Shown piece by piece: positions 22,374-31,171 of a stretch of DNA of 31,439 nt. The DNA comes from Fodinibacter sp035633415 (GTDB taxonomy: Bacteria; Actinomycetota; Actinomycetes; Actinomycetales; Dermatophilaceae). The DNA is taken from positions 1 through 31,439 of the forward strand of contig DASQEZ010000216.1 of the NCBI GenBank assembly GCA_035633415.1, in the 5' to 3' direction. The translations under genes were made by a program, and so were the position numbers. The notes under the pieces were generated by a model that saw only the letters and a program-made list of their open reading frames with translations, did not search any database and had not been told where the DNA came from. Position 1 is the first letter of the stretch. Every line of letters starts with the position of its first letter.

Positions 22374-23219
22374 GTGACAGGGGGAACCGGCTCGGTGTGG
22401 GCGGGCGCCCGTCGAGGGCTGGCCGCGGCAGCAGACCTCGTGCTGCCGTCCCGCTGCGCCGCGTGCCACGGGCCCGGAGGGCCGCTGTGCGGCACGTGCG
22501 CCGATGCCGTGCGGTGCTCCTCGCTCGGGGTCGCGCTTCGCGACGTGGGCCCGCATCGGCCACCCCCCGGGATGCCGTCGTGCTGGGCCGGTGCCCGCTT
22601 CGAGGGCGCGCTGCGACTCGCCATCACCGCCTACAAGGACGAGGGCCGTCGCGACCTGCGCACGACCCTGGCCCGCGCCCTGGCCGCGGCGCTGTCCGGC
22701 GCGGCGGGGGGTGACCCGGTGCTGCGGCGCCGCCTCGGGCTGGGGGAGGAGGTGCTCGTCGTACCGGTGCCGGCCTCGCGCGCGTCCCGGCGGCGACGTG
22801 GTGACGACCCGGTCCTCGACCTGGCGGTCGCGGCCGCCGCCGCCGTCAACGGGGCCGTGCAGGGCGCGGGTCGCCGGCCGGCGGCCGGGGCGTGGGGTGC
22901 CGGCGGTCTCGTCGTGGTGCCCGCCCTGGTCCACACCCGTCGGGTGGCCGACCAGGCCCACCTCGACCGGCGGGCTCGAGCCGCCAACCTGTCCGGGGCG
23001 ATGGTGGTGGGTGCCCCGTGGCGGGGGCCGGTCGCCGGCTCCACGTGCGTGCTCGTCGACGACGTCGTGACCACCGGCGCCACGCTCACCGAGGCGGCCC
23101 GCGCACTGCGCGACGCGGGGGTCCGACACGTCGTCGCAGCGACGTGCGCCACGACACCACGCCACCACCCGGCCCCGCCCTTGTGGCCCACAGGTGCTCC
23201 GACTAGCGTCAGGTCATGA
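22374..23219 (+). CDS. comF: ComF-family phosphoribosyltransferase-like protein
   Basis: 281 residues from GTG 22374. The start follows CAGGCT by 7 bases with no ribosome site, suggesting a leaderless message. An N-terminal Cys4 zinc-binding element CAACHGPGGPLCGTC (Cys28, 31, 39, 42) precedes LAITAYKDEGRRDLR, the conserved 'KY-x-G' region of ComF (Tyr and Lys retained). A PRTase domain ends in the PRPP-binding loop CVLVDDVVTTGATLTEAARAL (about 225-245). ComF in naturally competent bacteria helps DNA uptake; in actinobacteria this gene is conserved beside hpf with no proven role. An arginine-rich insertion and alanine-rich stretch (about 136-178) is not typical of enteric homologues. Its stop overlaps the ATG of a short ORF. 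Confidence 0.88.
   Translation: MTGGTGSVWAGARRGLAAAADLVLPSRCAACHGPGGPLCGTCADAVRCSSLGVALRDVGPHRPPPGMPSCWAGARFEGALRLAITAYKDEGRRDLRTTLARALAAALSGAAGGDPVLRRRLGLGEEVLVVPVPASRASRRRRGDDPVLDLAVAAAAAVNGAVQGAGRRPAAGAWGAGGLVVVPALVHTRRVADQAHLDRRARAANLSGAMVVGAPWRGPVAGSTCVLVDDVVTTGATLTEAARALRDAGVRHVVAATCATTPRHHPAPPLWPTGAPTSVRS
23181..23209 (+). promoter_or_regulatory. Promoter with -35 TTGTGG, 17-bp spacer, -10 TAGCGT
   Basis: TTGTGG at 23181-23186 and TAGCGT at 23204-23209 are separated by exactly 17 bases. The predicted first base, 7 after the -10 box, is 23216, the A of an ATG. It is the best two-box promoter seen in the window. It lies in the 3' end of comF and would drive the short ORF and hpf independently of the mtrAB operon. 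Confidence 0.6.
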
Positions 23220-23266
23220 GCCCCGTTCCTCCGGAGGTGGTGCCCCTGACGCCGGTTCGGCACTGA
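23216..23266 (+). CDS. Candidate leaderless 16-residue upstream ORF before hpf
   Basis: ATG at 23216 coincides with the predicted first transcribed base of the promoter at 23181-23209. It opens a 16-codon frame, MSPVPPEVVPLTPVRH, ending at TGA 23264-23266, 32 bases before hpf. The peptide has five prolines, including a Pro-Pro pair, and no hydrophobic segment. Leaderless short ORFs with control functions are known from mycobacteria, so a leader peptide acting on hpf expression is possible. The ATG also overlaps the comF stop (ATGA). It could be fortuitous, and only the promoter geometry supports it. Confidence 0.35.
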   Translation: MSPVPPEVVPLTPVRH

Positions 23267-23298
23267 GCAGCGAGACCCCCACACACGAGGAGGACCAC

Positions 23299-23958
23299 GT
23301 GGACATCGTCGTCACCGGACGGCACCTGACCGTCTCCGACCGCTTCCGGGCGCACATCGAGGAGAAGCTGGAGAAGATCACCCAGCTCGAGCCCCGCACC
23401 CGGCGCGTCGAGGTTCTGGTCAGTCACGAGCCCAACCGTCGCCAGGCCGAGGTCTGTGACAAGGTCGAGATCACCTGCTACGCCAAGGGCCCCGTCGTGC
23501 GGGCCGAGGCGTGCGTCGAGGACAAGTACGCCGCCCTCGACCTGGCGATCGACAAGCTGATGGAGCGGCTCAGGCGCCAGAAGGACCGACGACAGGTCCA
23601 CCGAGGACGTCGTACCCCGGAGTCCGTCGCGAGGGCGACGGCCCGCATCGTGCCGCCGGCCGAGGGTGGCCCCATGGCCAACGCTGCCGACGAGGGCGAC
23701 CAGTTCGGTGACTCTCCGGTCGAGGTCCGCGAGAAGGTCCACCGCTCGTCGCCGATGACGCTGTCCGACGCGCTGAGCGAGATGGAGCTCGTCGGCCACG
23801 ACTTCTACCTCTTCCACGACATCGACACCGACCGTGCCAGCGTCGTCTACCGCCGCCACGGCTGGAGCTACGGCGTGCTGCACCTCGACCTCGACGGCTC
23901 GCTGACCGACGGCGAGGAACGGGGCGACGGTGCGGGTGTCGAGGCAGCAGCGTCCTGA
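23299..23958 (+). CDS. hpf: Long-form ribosome hibernation promoting factor
   Basis: 219 residues from GTG 23299, with the strong ribosome site GAGGAGGA at 23287-23294; the longer frame from 23194 is not supported. The N-terminal S30AE/YfiA domain (about 1-100) starts DIVVTGRHLTVSDRFRAHIEEKLEKI and includes VEVLVSHEPNRRQAEVCDKVEITC and the basic helix KLMERLRRQKDRRQV. After a linker of about 45 residues, the C-terminal dimerisation domain (about 142-200) contains MTLSDALSEMELVGHDFYLFHDIDT and SVVYRRHGWSYGVLHL. Long-form HPF joins two 70S ribosomes into inactive 100S dimers during stress or stationary phase. It is preceded by its own promoter and a possible short leader ORF. Confidence 0.95.
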   Translation: MDIVVTGRHLTVSDRFRAHIEEKLEKITQLEPRTRRVEVLVSHEPNRRQAEVCDKVEITCYAKGPVVRAEACVEDKYAALDLAIDKLMERLRRQKDRRQVHRGRRTPESVARATARIVPPAEGGPMANAADEGDQFGDSPVEVREKVHRSSPMTLSDALSEMELVGHDFYLFHDIDTDRASVVYRRHGWSYGVLHLDLDGSLTDGEERGDGAGVEAAAS

Positions 23959-23964
23959 AGTTGC

Positions 23965-24000
23965 GCAGGTCCAGCGCTGTGCATCGCGCCCGGGACCTGC
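23965..24000. promoter_or_regulatory. 8-bp inverted repeat between hpf and the NarL-type regulator
   Basis: GCAGGTCC (23965-23972) and GGACCTGC (23993-24000) are exact complements around 20 bases, and GCGC/GCGC inside could pair further. It starts 7 bases after the hpf stop and ends right at the presumed -10 of the next gene. It may be the hpf terminator, an operator for the regulator, or both. Confidence 0.45.
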
Positions 24001-24006
24001 CACGAT
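24001..24006 (+). promoter_or_regulatory. Candidate leaderless promoter (-10 CACGAT)
   Basis: CACGAT is followed by 6 bases and GTG 24013; TGTGCA at 23978-23983 lies 17 bases upstream as a possible -35. The geometry matches other leaderless starts in the window, although the -10 lacks the first T. Confidence 0.35.
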
Positions 24007-24012
24007 GTGCCC

Positions 24013-24717
24013 GTGGGTGGTGATGGTGTGACCAATGGTGCGGATGTCGACGTGTCGGCTCCGATTCGTGTCGTGATCGCCGACGACCACGACCTCTACC
24101 GTCGTGGCATGCAGGTGGTCGTCGAGCTCGACGGCTCAGCCCGAGTCGTGGGTGAGGCCTGCAACGGCGTCGAGGCGGTCGAGGTGTGCCGCCGGGTGCT
24201 CCCGGACGTCGTCCTGATGGACGTGCGGATGCCGGGCGTCGGCGGCATCGAGGCGTGCGGCCGGATCCGGGAGGCGATCCCGTCGGCACGCATCCTGATG
24301 CTGACCATGTCCGACGACGAGTCCGACCTGTTCGAGGCGATCAAGGCCGGGGCGAGCGGCTACCTGCTCAAGGACCTGCCCGGCGAGGAGGTCGCGTCGG
24401 CCATCCGCCGCGTCCACGACGGACAGGCGATCATCCCACCGGGCATGGCAGCGACCCTCCTGACCGAGTTCACCCGGCTCAGCCAGGAGCCCCCACCCGT
24501 CACCGGGAGCGCTCCGCAGCTCACCGACCGCGAGGTCGAGGTGCTGCGCCTCGTCGCTCGCGGGTTGGCCAACCGCGAGATCGCCGACCAGCTCGTCATC
24601 TCCGAGAACACCGTCAAGAACCACGTCCGAAACATCCTGGAGAAGCTCCACCTGCACTCCCGGGTCGAGGCGGCCGTGTACGCGCACCGGCAGCACCTGC
24701 TTCCGACGGATGACTGA
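24013..24717 (+). CDS. Orphan NarL/FixJ-family response regulator
   Basis: 234 residues from GTG 24013, chosen for its 6-base spacing to the CACGAT box; GTG 24028 or 24052 would give a shorter N-terminus closer to the family norm. The receiver domain starts IRVVIADDHDLYRRGM, with phospho-acceptor D70 in VVLMDVRMPGVGG and K120 in GYLLKDLPGEE. The LuxR helix-turn-helix is LTDREVEVLRLVARGLANREIADQLVI with ENTVKNHVRNILEKLHLHSRVEA. GYLLKDL and ENTVKNHV are typical of active family members. No kinase gene is next to it, so its partner is elsewhere or it responds in another way. It overlaps the glycosylase gene by 8 bases and sits between hpf and secA, outside the usual conserved block. Confidence 0.9.
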   Translation: MGGDGVTNGADVDVSAPIRVVIADDHDLYRRGMQVVVELDGSARVVGEACNGVEAVEVCRRVLPDVVLMDVRMPGVGGIEACGRIREAIPSARILMLTMSDDESDLFEAIKAGASGYLLKDLPGEEVASAIRRVHDGQAIIPPGMAATLLTEFTRLSQEPPPVTGSAPQLTDREVEVLRLVARGLANREIADQLVISENTVKNHVRNILEKLHLHSRVEAAVYAHRQHLLPTDD

Positions 24718-25912
24718 CGCGCCGGTCGGCGTGCACCTCTCGGCGCCCGCGGCGCGCCGCATCGCGCTCGCGGCCCAGGGTTTCGCGCGCCCTCGCCCAC
24801 TCGTGGCCGGCACCCGTGACCTCCAGCGGGTCGTCGACACGGTCGGCGTGGTCCAGATCGACAGCGTCAACGTCGTCGTCCGCAGCCACTACCTGCCGTT
24901 CTTCTCCCGGCTCGGGCCCTACGACCGGGGTCTGCTCGACCGCGCCCGGGACGTCGCGCCGCGCCGGGTGGTGGAGTACTGGGCGCACGAGGCGTCGCTC
25001 GTGCCGCCGTCGACCTGGCCCCTGCTCGACTTCCGGATGCGGCGAGCGCGGTCCGACGCGTGGGGTGGCATGCGACGCGTCGCGCAGGACCACCCCGAGC
25101 TCGTCGCCGCCGTGCTGGCCGAGGTCGCCCGGCGGGGGCCGCTGACCAGCAGGGAGGTCGAGCTCGCGCTCGCCCACGACCTGCCCCGGCAGCGGGACGA
25201 CTGGGGGTGGAACTGGTCGCTGGTCAAGACCGCGATCGAGCACCTGTTCTGGGCGGGTGAGGTGTCGAGTGCGGGCCGCACCGCACAGTTCGAGCGCCGC
25301 TACGCCCTGCCCTCACGGGTGCTCCCGCCCGCCCTGCGCACCCAGGCCCTGGACGTCGCCGCACGGCCGAGCGAGGACGAGGCCTTCGCGCAGTTGGTCG
25401 AGATCGCGGCCCGGGCCCACGGGGTGGGGTCCGAACAGTGCCTGCGCGACTACTTCCGGTTGTCGCCAGAACAGGTCCGCCCGGCGATCGACGCCTTGGT
25501 GAGTGACGGCATCCTGCTGCCGGCCACCGTCCAGGGCTGGCACCGGCCGGCCTACCTGCACCGCGACGCCCGGCGCCCACGGCGGGTGACCGCCCGGGCG
25601 CTGCTGTCGCCCTTCGACTCGCTCGTCTGGCAGCGCGACCGCACCCGGGCGATCTTCGGCTTCGACTTCCGGCTCGAGATCTACGTACCCGAGGCGCAGC
25701 GGGTGCACGGCTACTACGTGCTGCCCTTCCTGCTCGGGGAGGACCTCGTCGCGCGGCTGGACCTCAAGTCGGACCGGGCCGCCGGGGTGCTGCGGGTGCG
25801 CCGCTGCACCTGGGAGCCGGGGCGAGGCGCCGCCGACGACGTGCGGGAGCTCGACGAGGAGCTGGCCCTTCTGGCGGGCTGGCTCGACCTGTCCGGAGTC
25901 GCCTGGCGCTGA
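24710..25912 (+). CDS. YcaQ/AlkX-type winged-helix DNA glycosylase
   Basis: 400 residues from ATG 24710, inside the end of the regulator gene. The family (formerly DUF1006, HTH_42) consists of three tandem winged-helix domains. E. coli YcaQ (AlkX) unhooks DNA interstrand crosslinks and the Streptomyces relative AlkZ repairs azinomycin adducts. Here the N-terminus has LQRVVDTVGVVQIDSVNVVVRSHYLPFFSRLG. The Q49-I50-D51 triad fits the Q-phi-D catalytic motif of YcaQ-like members rather than the Q-phi-Q of AlkZ-like ones (from memory of the published classification). VEYWAHEASLVP, RRAYLHRDARRPRRV-like segments and LLSPFDSLVWQRDRTRAIFGFDFRLEIYVP are family hallmarks. It probably acts in alkylation or crosslink repair. 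A strong hairpin follows its stop. Confidence 0.88.
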   Translation: MTDAPVGVHLSAPAARRIALAAQGFARPRPLVAGTRDLQRVVDTVGVVQIDSVNVVVRSHYLPFFSRLGPYDRGLLDRARDVAPRRVVEYWAHEASLVPPSTWPLLDFRMRRARSDAWGGMRRVAQDHPELVAAVLAEVARRGPLTSREVELALAHDLPRQRDDWGWNWSLVKTAIEHLFWAGEVSSAGRTAQFERRYALPSRVLPPALRTQALDVAARPSEDEAFAQLVEIAARAHGVGSEQCLRDYFRLSPEQVRPAIDALVSDGILLPATVQGWHRPAYLHRDARRPRRVTARALLSPFDSLVWQRDRTRAIFGFDFRLEIYVPEAQRVHGYYVLPFLLGEDLVARLDLKSDRAAGVLRVRRCTWEPGRGAADDVRELDEELALLAGWLDLSGVAWR

Positions 25913-25950
25913 GTGCGGAAACGGTGCCCAGGGCGACCGTTTCCGCACTC
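25911..25950. terminator. 15-bp bidirectional hairpin between convergent genes
   Basis: GAGTGCGGAAACGGT (25911-25925) is exactly complementary to ACCGTTTCCGCACTC (25936-25950) around a 10-base loop. It starts within the glycosylase stop codon and ends 11 bases before the stop of the opposite gene, so it can terminate both. There is no T-run on either side. The near-perfect, self-contained stem may also be a member of a repeated genomic element. Confidence 0.8.
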
Positions 25951-25961
25951 GCGGCCGGTGC

Positions 25962-27095
25962 TCACTCGCGCAGCAGCTCCCAGTGCAGCGCGTCGACCGC
26001 GCGGCCGCCCGGCAGCACGTCGGCCGCGGTCTCTCGCCCCCAGATGGTGAAGCCCAACCGGTCGAGCACGGCGTTGCTCGGGGCATTGTCGTCCGCGGTC
26101 TGCGCGACCAGCCGGCGCATCCCGAGCCCGCCCCCGGCGCGCGGCGCGAACGCGTGGGCGAGCAGGGTGCGCGCCCCCGTGGCCGCCACACCGCGACCGC
26201 GGGCGCTGGGCACCACCTGGTAGCCGAGCTCGGCGGTGTCGTCGTCGAGGGTGCCCTCGGTGACGAACACGAGCACCTCGCCCAGGGCGGCATCCGTGGT
26301 CGTGTCCGCGACGCACCAGGTGAGCACCCTGCCGCGGGACATCTGCTCACGCCGGATCATCAGCCACTCCGGGAAGGACTCGGCGTCCAGGACCCCCCGG
26401 GCGGGCATGTAGTGGTCGGGCTGGTCGCGCGGCTCGAGCGAGGTGATGTCGCGGTCTCGCCACGGGCGCAGCCGGATGCCGTGGGCCTGCGGGGCCTCGA
26501 GCACCGGAACGTCGTCCCACGGCGTCTGGGGCTCCATGACGTCATGGGCGCCCAGGCTGGCGCGCCACACGTCGAGCGCCGGGGCGGCAGGGTCGTCGGG
26601 GTCGGGGTGCGACTGCGGGACGGTGCCGTGCTGGGCGAAGCCGCACGACCAGGCGACCCGCCACGACGCGAAGTTGCCGCGCACGGCGAGCCAGTGCACG
26701 CGGACCCCGCCCTCCCCGAACCACCAGCGGCAGGCGAGGCGCACCGCACCCGCCATGAACCCCGACCCGCGGCCCTGCGGGTGCAGGCCGAAGCCCACCT
26801 CGGCGACTCCGCCGCCACCCGGCCGCAGGTCGATCGTGCCGAGGTAGGCGCCGCGCGGGTCCGCGGCGTCGGTGACCGCCCACCGGCGGACTCCTCCGGG
26901 GGCGGACCACTCGCGCTCGATCTCGGCCAGGAAGTCGCGGGCCTCGTCCAGGCCGTACGGGCGCGGCACGGTCGTCCAGCGCATCGACTCCGGGTCGTTG
27001 GACTGCTCGACGATCCGCTCCGCGTCGTCCGGGCGGTGGGCGCGCAGCCGCACCACCCCGTCGGTGAGCTCGGGCACGCAGCCCGGGAACGGCAT
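25962..27095 (-). CDS. Tandem GNAT-domain acetyltransferase
   Basis: 377 residues. ATG 27095 is chosen because GGAGGG (27110-27105, minus strand) then sits 9 bases upstream; ATG 27104 would touch the ribosome site and the open frame to 27278 lacks any. Two GNAT folds follow one another. The first (about 11-180) has VVRLRAHRPDDAERIVE, the acetyl-CoA loop HPQGRGSGFM (105-114) and NFASWRVAWSCGF. The second (about 205-377) has IRLRPWRDRDI, VVPSARGRGVAATGA (294-308) and NAPSNAVLDRLGF. Both domains resemble the RimJ/RimL type that modifies protein N-termini or small molecules. Both cofactor loops are intact, so both halves may be active. Substrate unknown. The gene diverges from secA and converges with the glycosylase. 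Confidence 0.85.
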   Translation of the reverse strand: MPFPGCVPELTDGVVRLRAHRPDDAERIVEQSNDPESMRWTTVPRPYGLDEARDFLAEIEREWSAPGGVRRWAVTDAADPRGAYLGTIDLRPGGGGVAEVGFGLHPQGRGSGFMAGAVRLACRWWFGEGGVRVHWLAVRGNFASWRVAWSCGFAQHGTVPQSHPDPDDPAAPALDVWRASLGAHDVMEPQTPWDDVPVLEAPQAHGIRLRPWRDRDITSLEPRDQPDHYMPARGVLDAESFPEWLMIRREQMSRGRVLTWCVADTTTDAALGEVLVFVTEGTLDDDTAELGYQVVPSARGRGVAATGARTLLAHAFAPRAGGGLGMRRLVAQTADDNAPSNAVLDRLGFTIWGRETAADVLPGGRAVDALHWELLRE

Positions 27096-27221
27096 GGCGG
27101 TCATCCCTCCACCCAACCACCTGAGGCGGTGGTGGGGAACTCGCGCCGCGGTGCGCCGCGTTGCCCGTGCGGACGCCCTCGCCGCCCGCTCGGCGGTTCC
27201 ATGGGGCGCTCCGTGCTCGAC

Positions 27222-27227
27222 TACCCT
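27222..27227 (+). promoter_or_regulatory. Candidate -10 box (TACCCT) for secA
   Basis: TACCCT fits TANNNT in the 185-base gap between the divergent acetyltransferase gene and secA, giving a leader of about 47 bases with AAGGGAG (27266-27272) eight bases before the GTG. A weak TTCCAT lies 19 bases upstream. The rest of the gap shows no gene. Confidence 0.4.
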
Positions 27228-27280
27228 AGGCAGGTCCGGTCGAGCGACCGCCATGCAGCCACGCCAAGGGAGTTCCACTC

Positions 27281-30178
<2,898 letters not shown>

Positions 30179-30195
30179 TCACCCCTGTCGGGTGA
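30179..30195 (+). terminator. Short hairpin right after secA
   Basis: TCACCC (30179-30184) and GGGTGA (30190-30195) pair around CTGTC, beginning one base after the secA stop. The stem is only 6 bp with no T-run, so it is a weak terminator candidate. Confidence 0.35.
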
Positions 30196-30236
30196 GCCGG
30201 CTCCGGATTCCAGGCAGCCCCTGACGTGACGGACCT

Positions 30237-30259
30237 CTGACCGGTACGGTGCCGGTCAG
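30237..30259 (+). terminator. 8-bp hairpin with a promoter-like loop between secA and the repeat-protein gene
   Basis: CTGACCGG (30237-30244) and CCGGTCAG (30252-30259) are exact complements around TACGGTG. The loop contains TACGGT, a TANNNT -10 form identical to the box at 455-460. It may be a terminator for secA, or an operator overlapping a promoter for the next gene; the sequence cannot decide. Confidence 0.45.
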
Positions 30260-30283
30260 GAGGCCTCCGAGAGACAAGGGCGC

Positions 30284-31171
30284 GTGGTGTCCAAGGAGCT
30301 GACGACGTCAGGACGACCGGTCACGGTGCCCCAGCTGGGCCCCGAGGCCCGGCTGGTGCTCGACGTCGCCCTCGGGGTCGCCGGCGTGACCGTCGGAGCC
30401 ACCGTCGTCGCCGTGCGCACCGTGCACCGCGTGAGTGCGCCGGTGACCCGGCTGCTGTGGCGACCGCCGCTGCTGGCGACCCGCTACCACCCGGCCACGG
30501 TGTTCGCCAGCCTCGCCCGCACCGGGGGAGCCGAGCGTGACGAGCTGAGCCGGCGAGTTGAGACCCTGCTCGACGCCTGGGTGCCCGTGATCGTGGAGAT
30601 GATCGTGGAGCGACTCGACCTCACCCGGCTGGTCGAGGAGAACGTCGACCTGGACCAGATCGTCTCGACGGTCGACCTGGACGCCGCTGTCGCACGCGTG
30701 GACCTGGACGCGGCGGTGGCGCGGGTGGACCTCGACGGCGCCGTCGCCCTCGTCGACATCGAGGCGGTGATCAACCGGGTCGACCTCGACGCCATCGTGG
30801 CCACCGTCGACCTGGACGCCGCCGTCGCCCGGGTCGACATCGACGGCATCATCGGCCGCGTCGACCTCGACGCCGTGGCTGCGACGCTCGACGTCGACGC
30901 CGTCGTCGCCCGCGCGGACCTCGACGCAGTCATTGACCGGATCGACGTCATCGGCATCGTCGAGGAGGTGCTCGACGTGATCGACCTGCCCGCCATCATC
31001 CGCGACTCGACCGGGTCGATGGCCTCGGAGACGGTGCGCGGTGCGCGGATGACGAGCATCACCGCCGACGACGCGATCGGCCGCGCCGTCGACCGGGCCC
31101 TGTTCCGCCGACGCAAAGCGCGCGCGGAGCTTGCCGAGCACGCCGAGGCACCCACGAGGCCGACCCCGTGA
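30284..31171 (+). CDS. Nonapeptide-repeat protein upstream of an RDD protein
   Basis: 295 residues from GTG 30284; GTG 30287 has better spacing (6 bases) to AAGGG and may be the real start. I do not recognise a named family. Residues 22-46 are hydrophobic (LVLDVALGVAGVTVGATVVAV) and may anchor it. Residues 85-120 look helical (VPVIVEMIVERLDLTRLVEE). Residues 121-219 are eleven consecutive 9-residue units of consensus V-D-L-D-A-x-V-A-R; then partial units (IDVIGIVEE, VLDVIDLPA) and a basic C-terminus (ALFRRRKARAEL) follow. Positions 1, 3, 6 and 7 are hydrophobic, 2 and 4 acidic, which suggests a solenoid or a long amphipathic stack. Its stop overlaps the RDD gene start by GTGA, so the two products probably act together at the membrane. 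Role unknown. Confidence 0.75.
   Translation: MVSKELTTSGRPVTVPQLGPEARLVLDVALGVAGVTVGATVVAVRTVHRVSAPVTRLLWRPPLLATRYHPATVFASLARTGGAERDELSRRVETLLDAWVPVIVEMIVERLDLTRLVEENVDLDQIVSTVDLDAAVARVDLDAAVARVDLDGAVALVDIEAVINRVDLDAIVATVDLDAAVARVDIDGIIGRVDLDAVAATLDVDAVVARADLDAVIDRIDVIGIVEEVLDVIDLPAIIRDSTGSMASETVRGARMTSITADDAIGRAVDRALFRRRKARAELAEHAEAPTRPTP
30644..30940 (+). repeat. Tandem 27-bp coding repeats (11 units)
   Basis: Eleven head-to-tail 27-base units encode the nonapeptides of residues 121-219. Typical units begin GTCGACCTGGACGCC. Most share GTCGAC at the unit boundary, but third positions vary, so the array is old and kept by protein selection rather than a fresh slippage expansion. Confidence 0.9.

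Noticed and set aside
19492..22563. 1023-residue open frame on the minus strand across mtrB, lpqB and comF
   Set aside because: Antisense to well-recognised MtrB and LpqB; composition is typical of shadow frames and there is no recognisable motif or ribosome site.
30644..30940. CRISPR-like array
   Set aside because: The 27-base units are contiguous, with no unique spacers, and keep a protein reading frame; they are coding tandem repeats.
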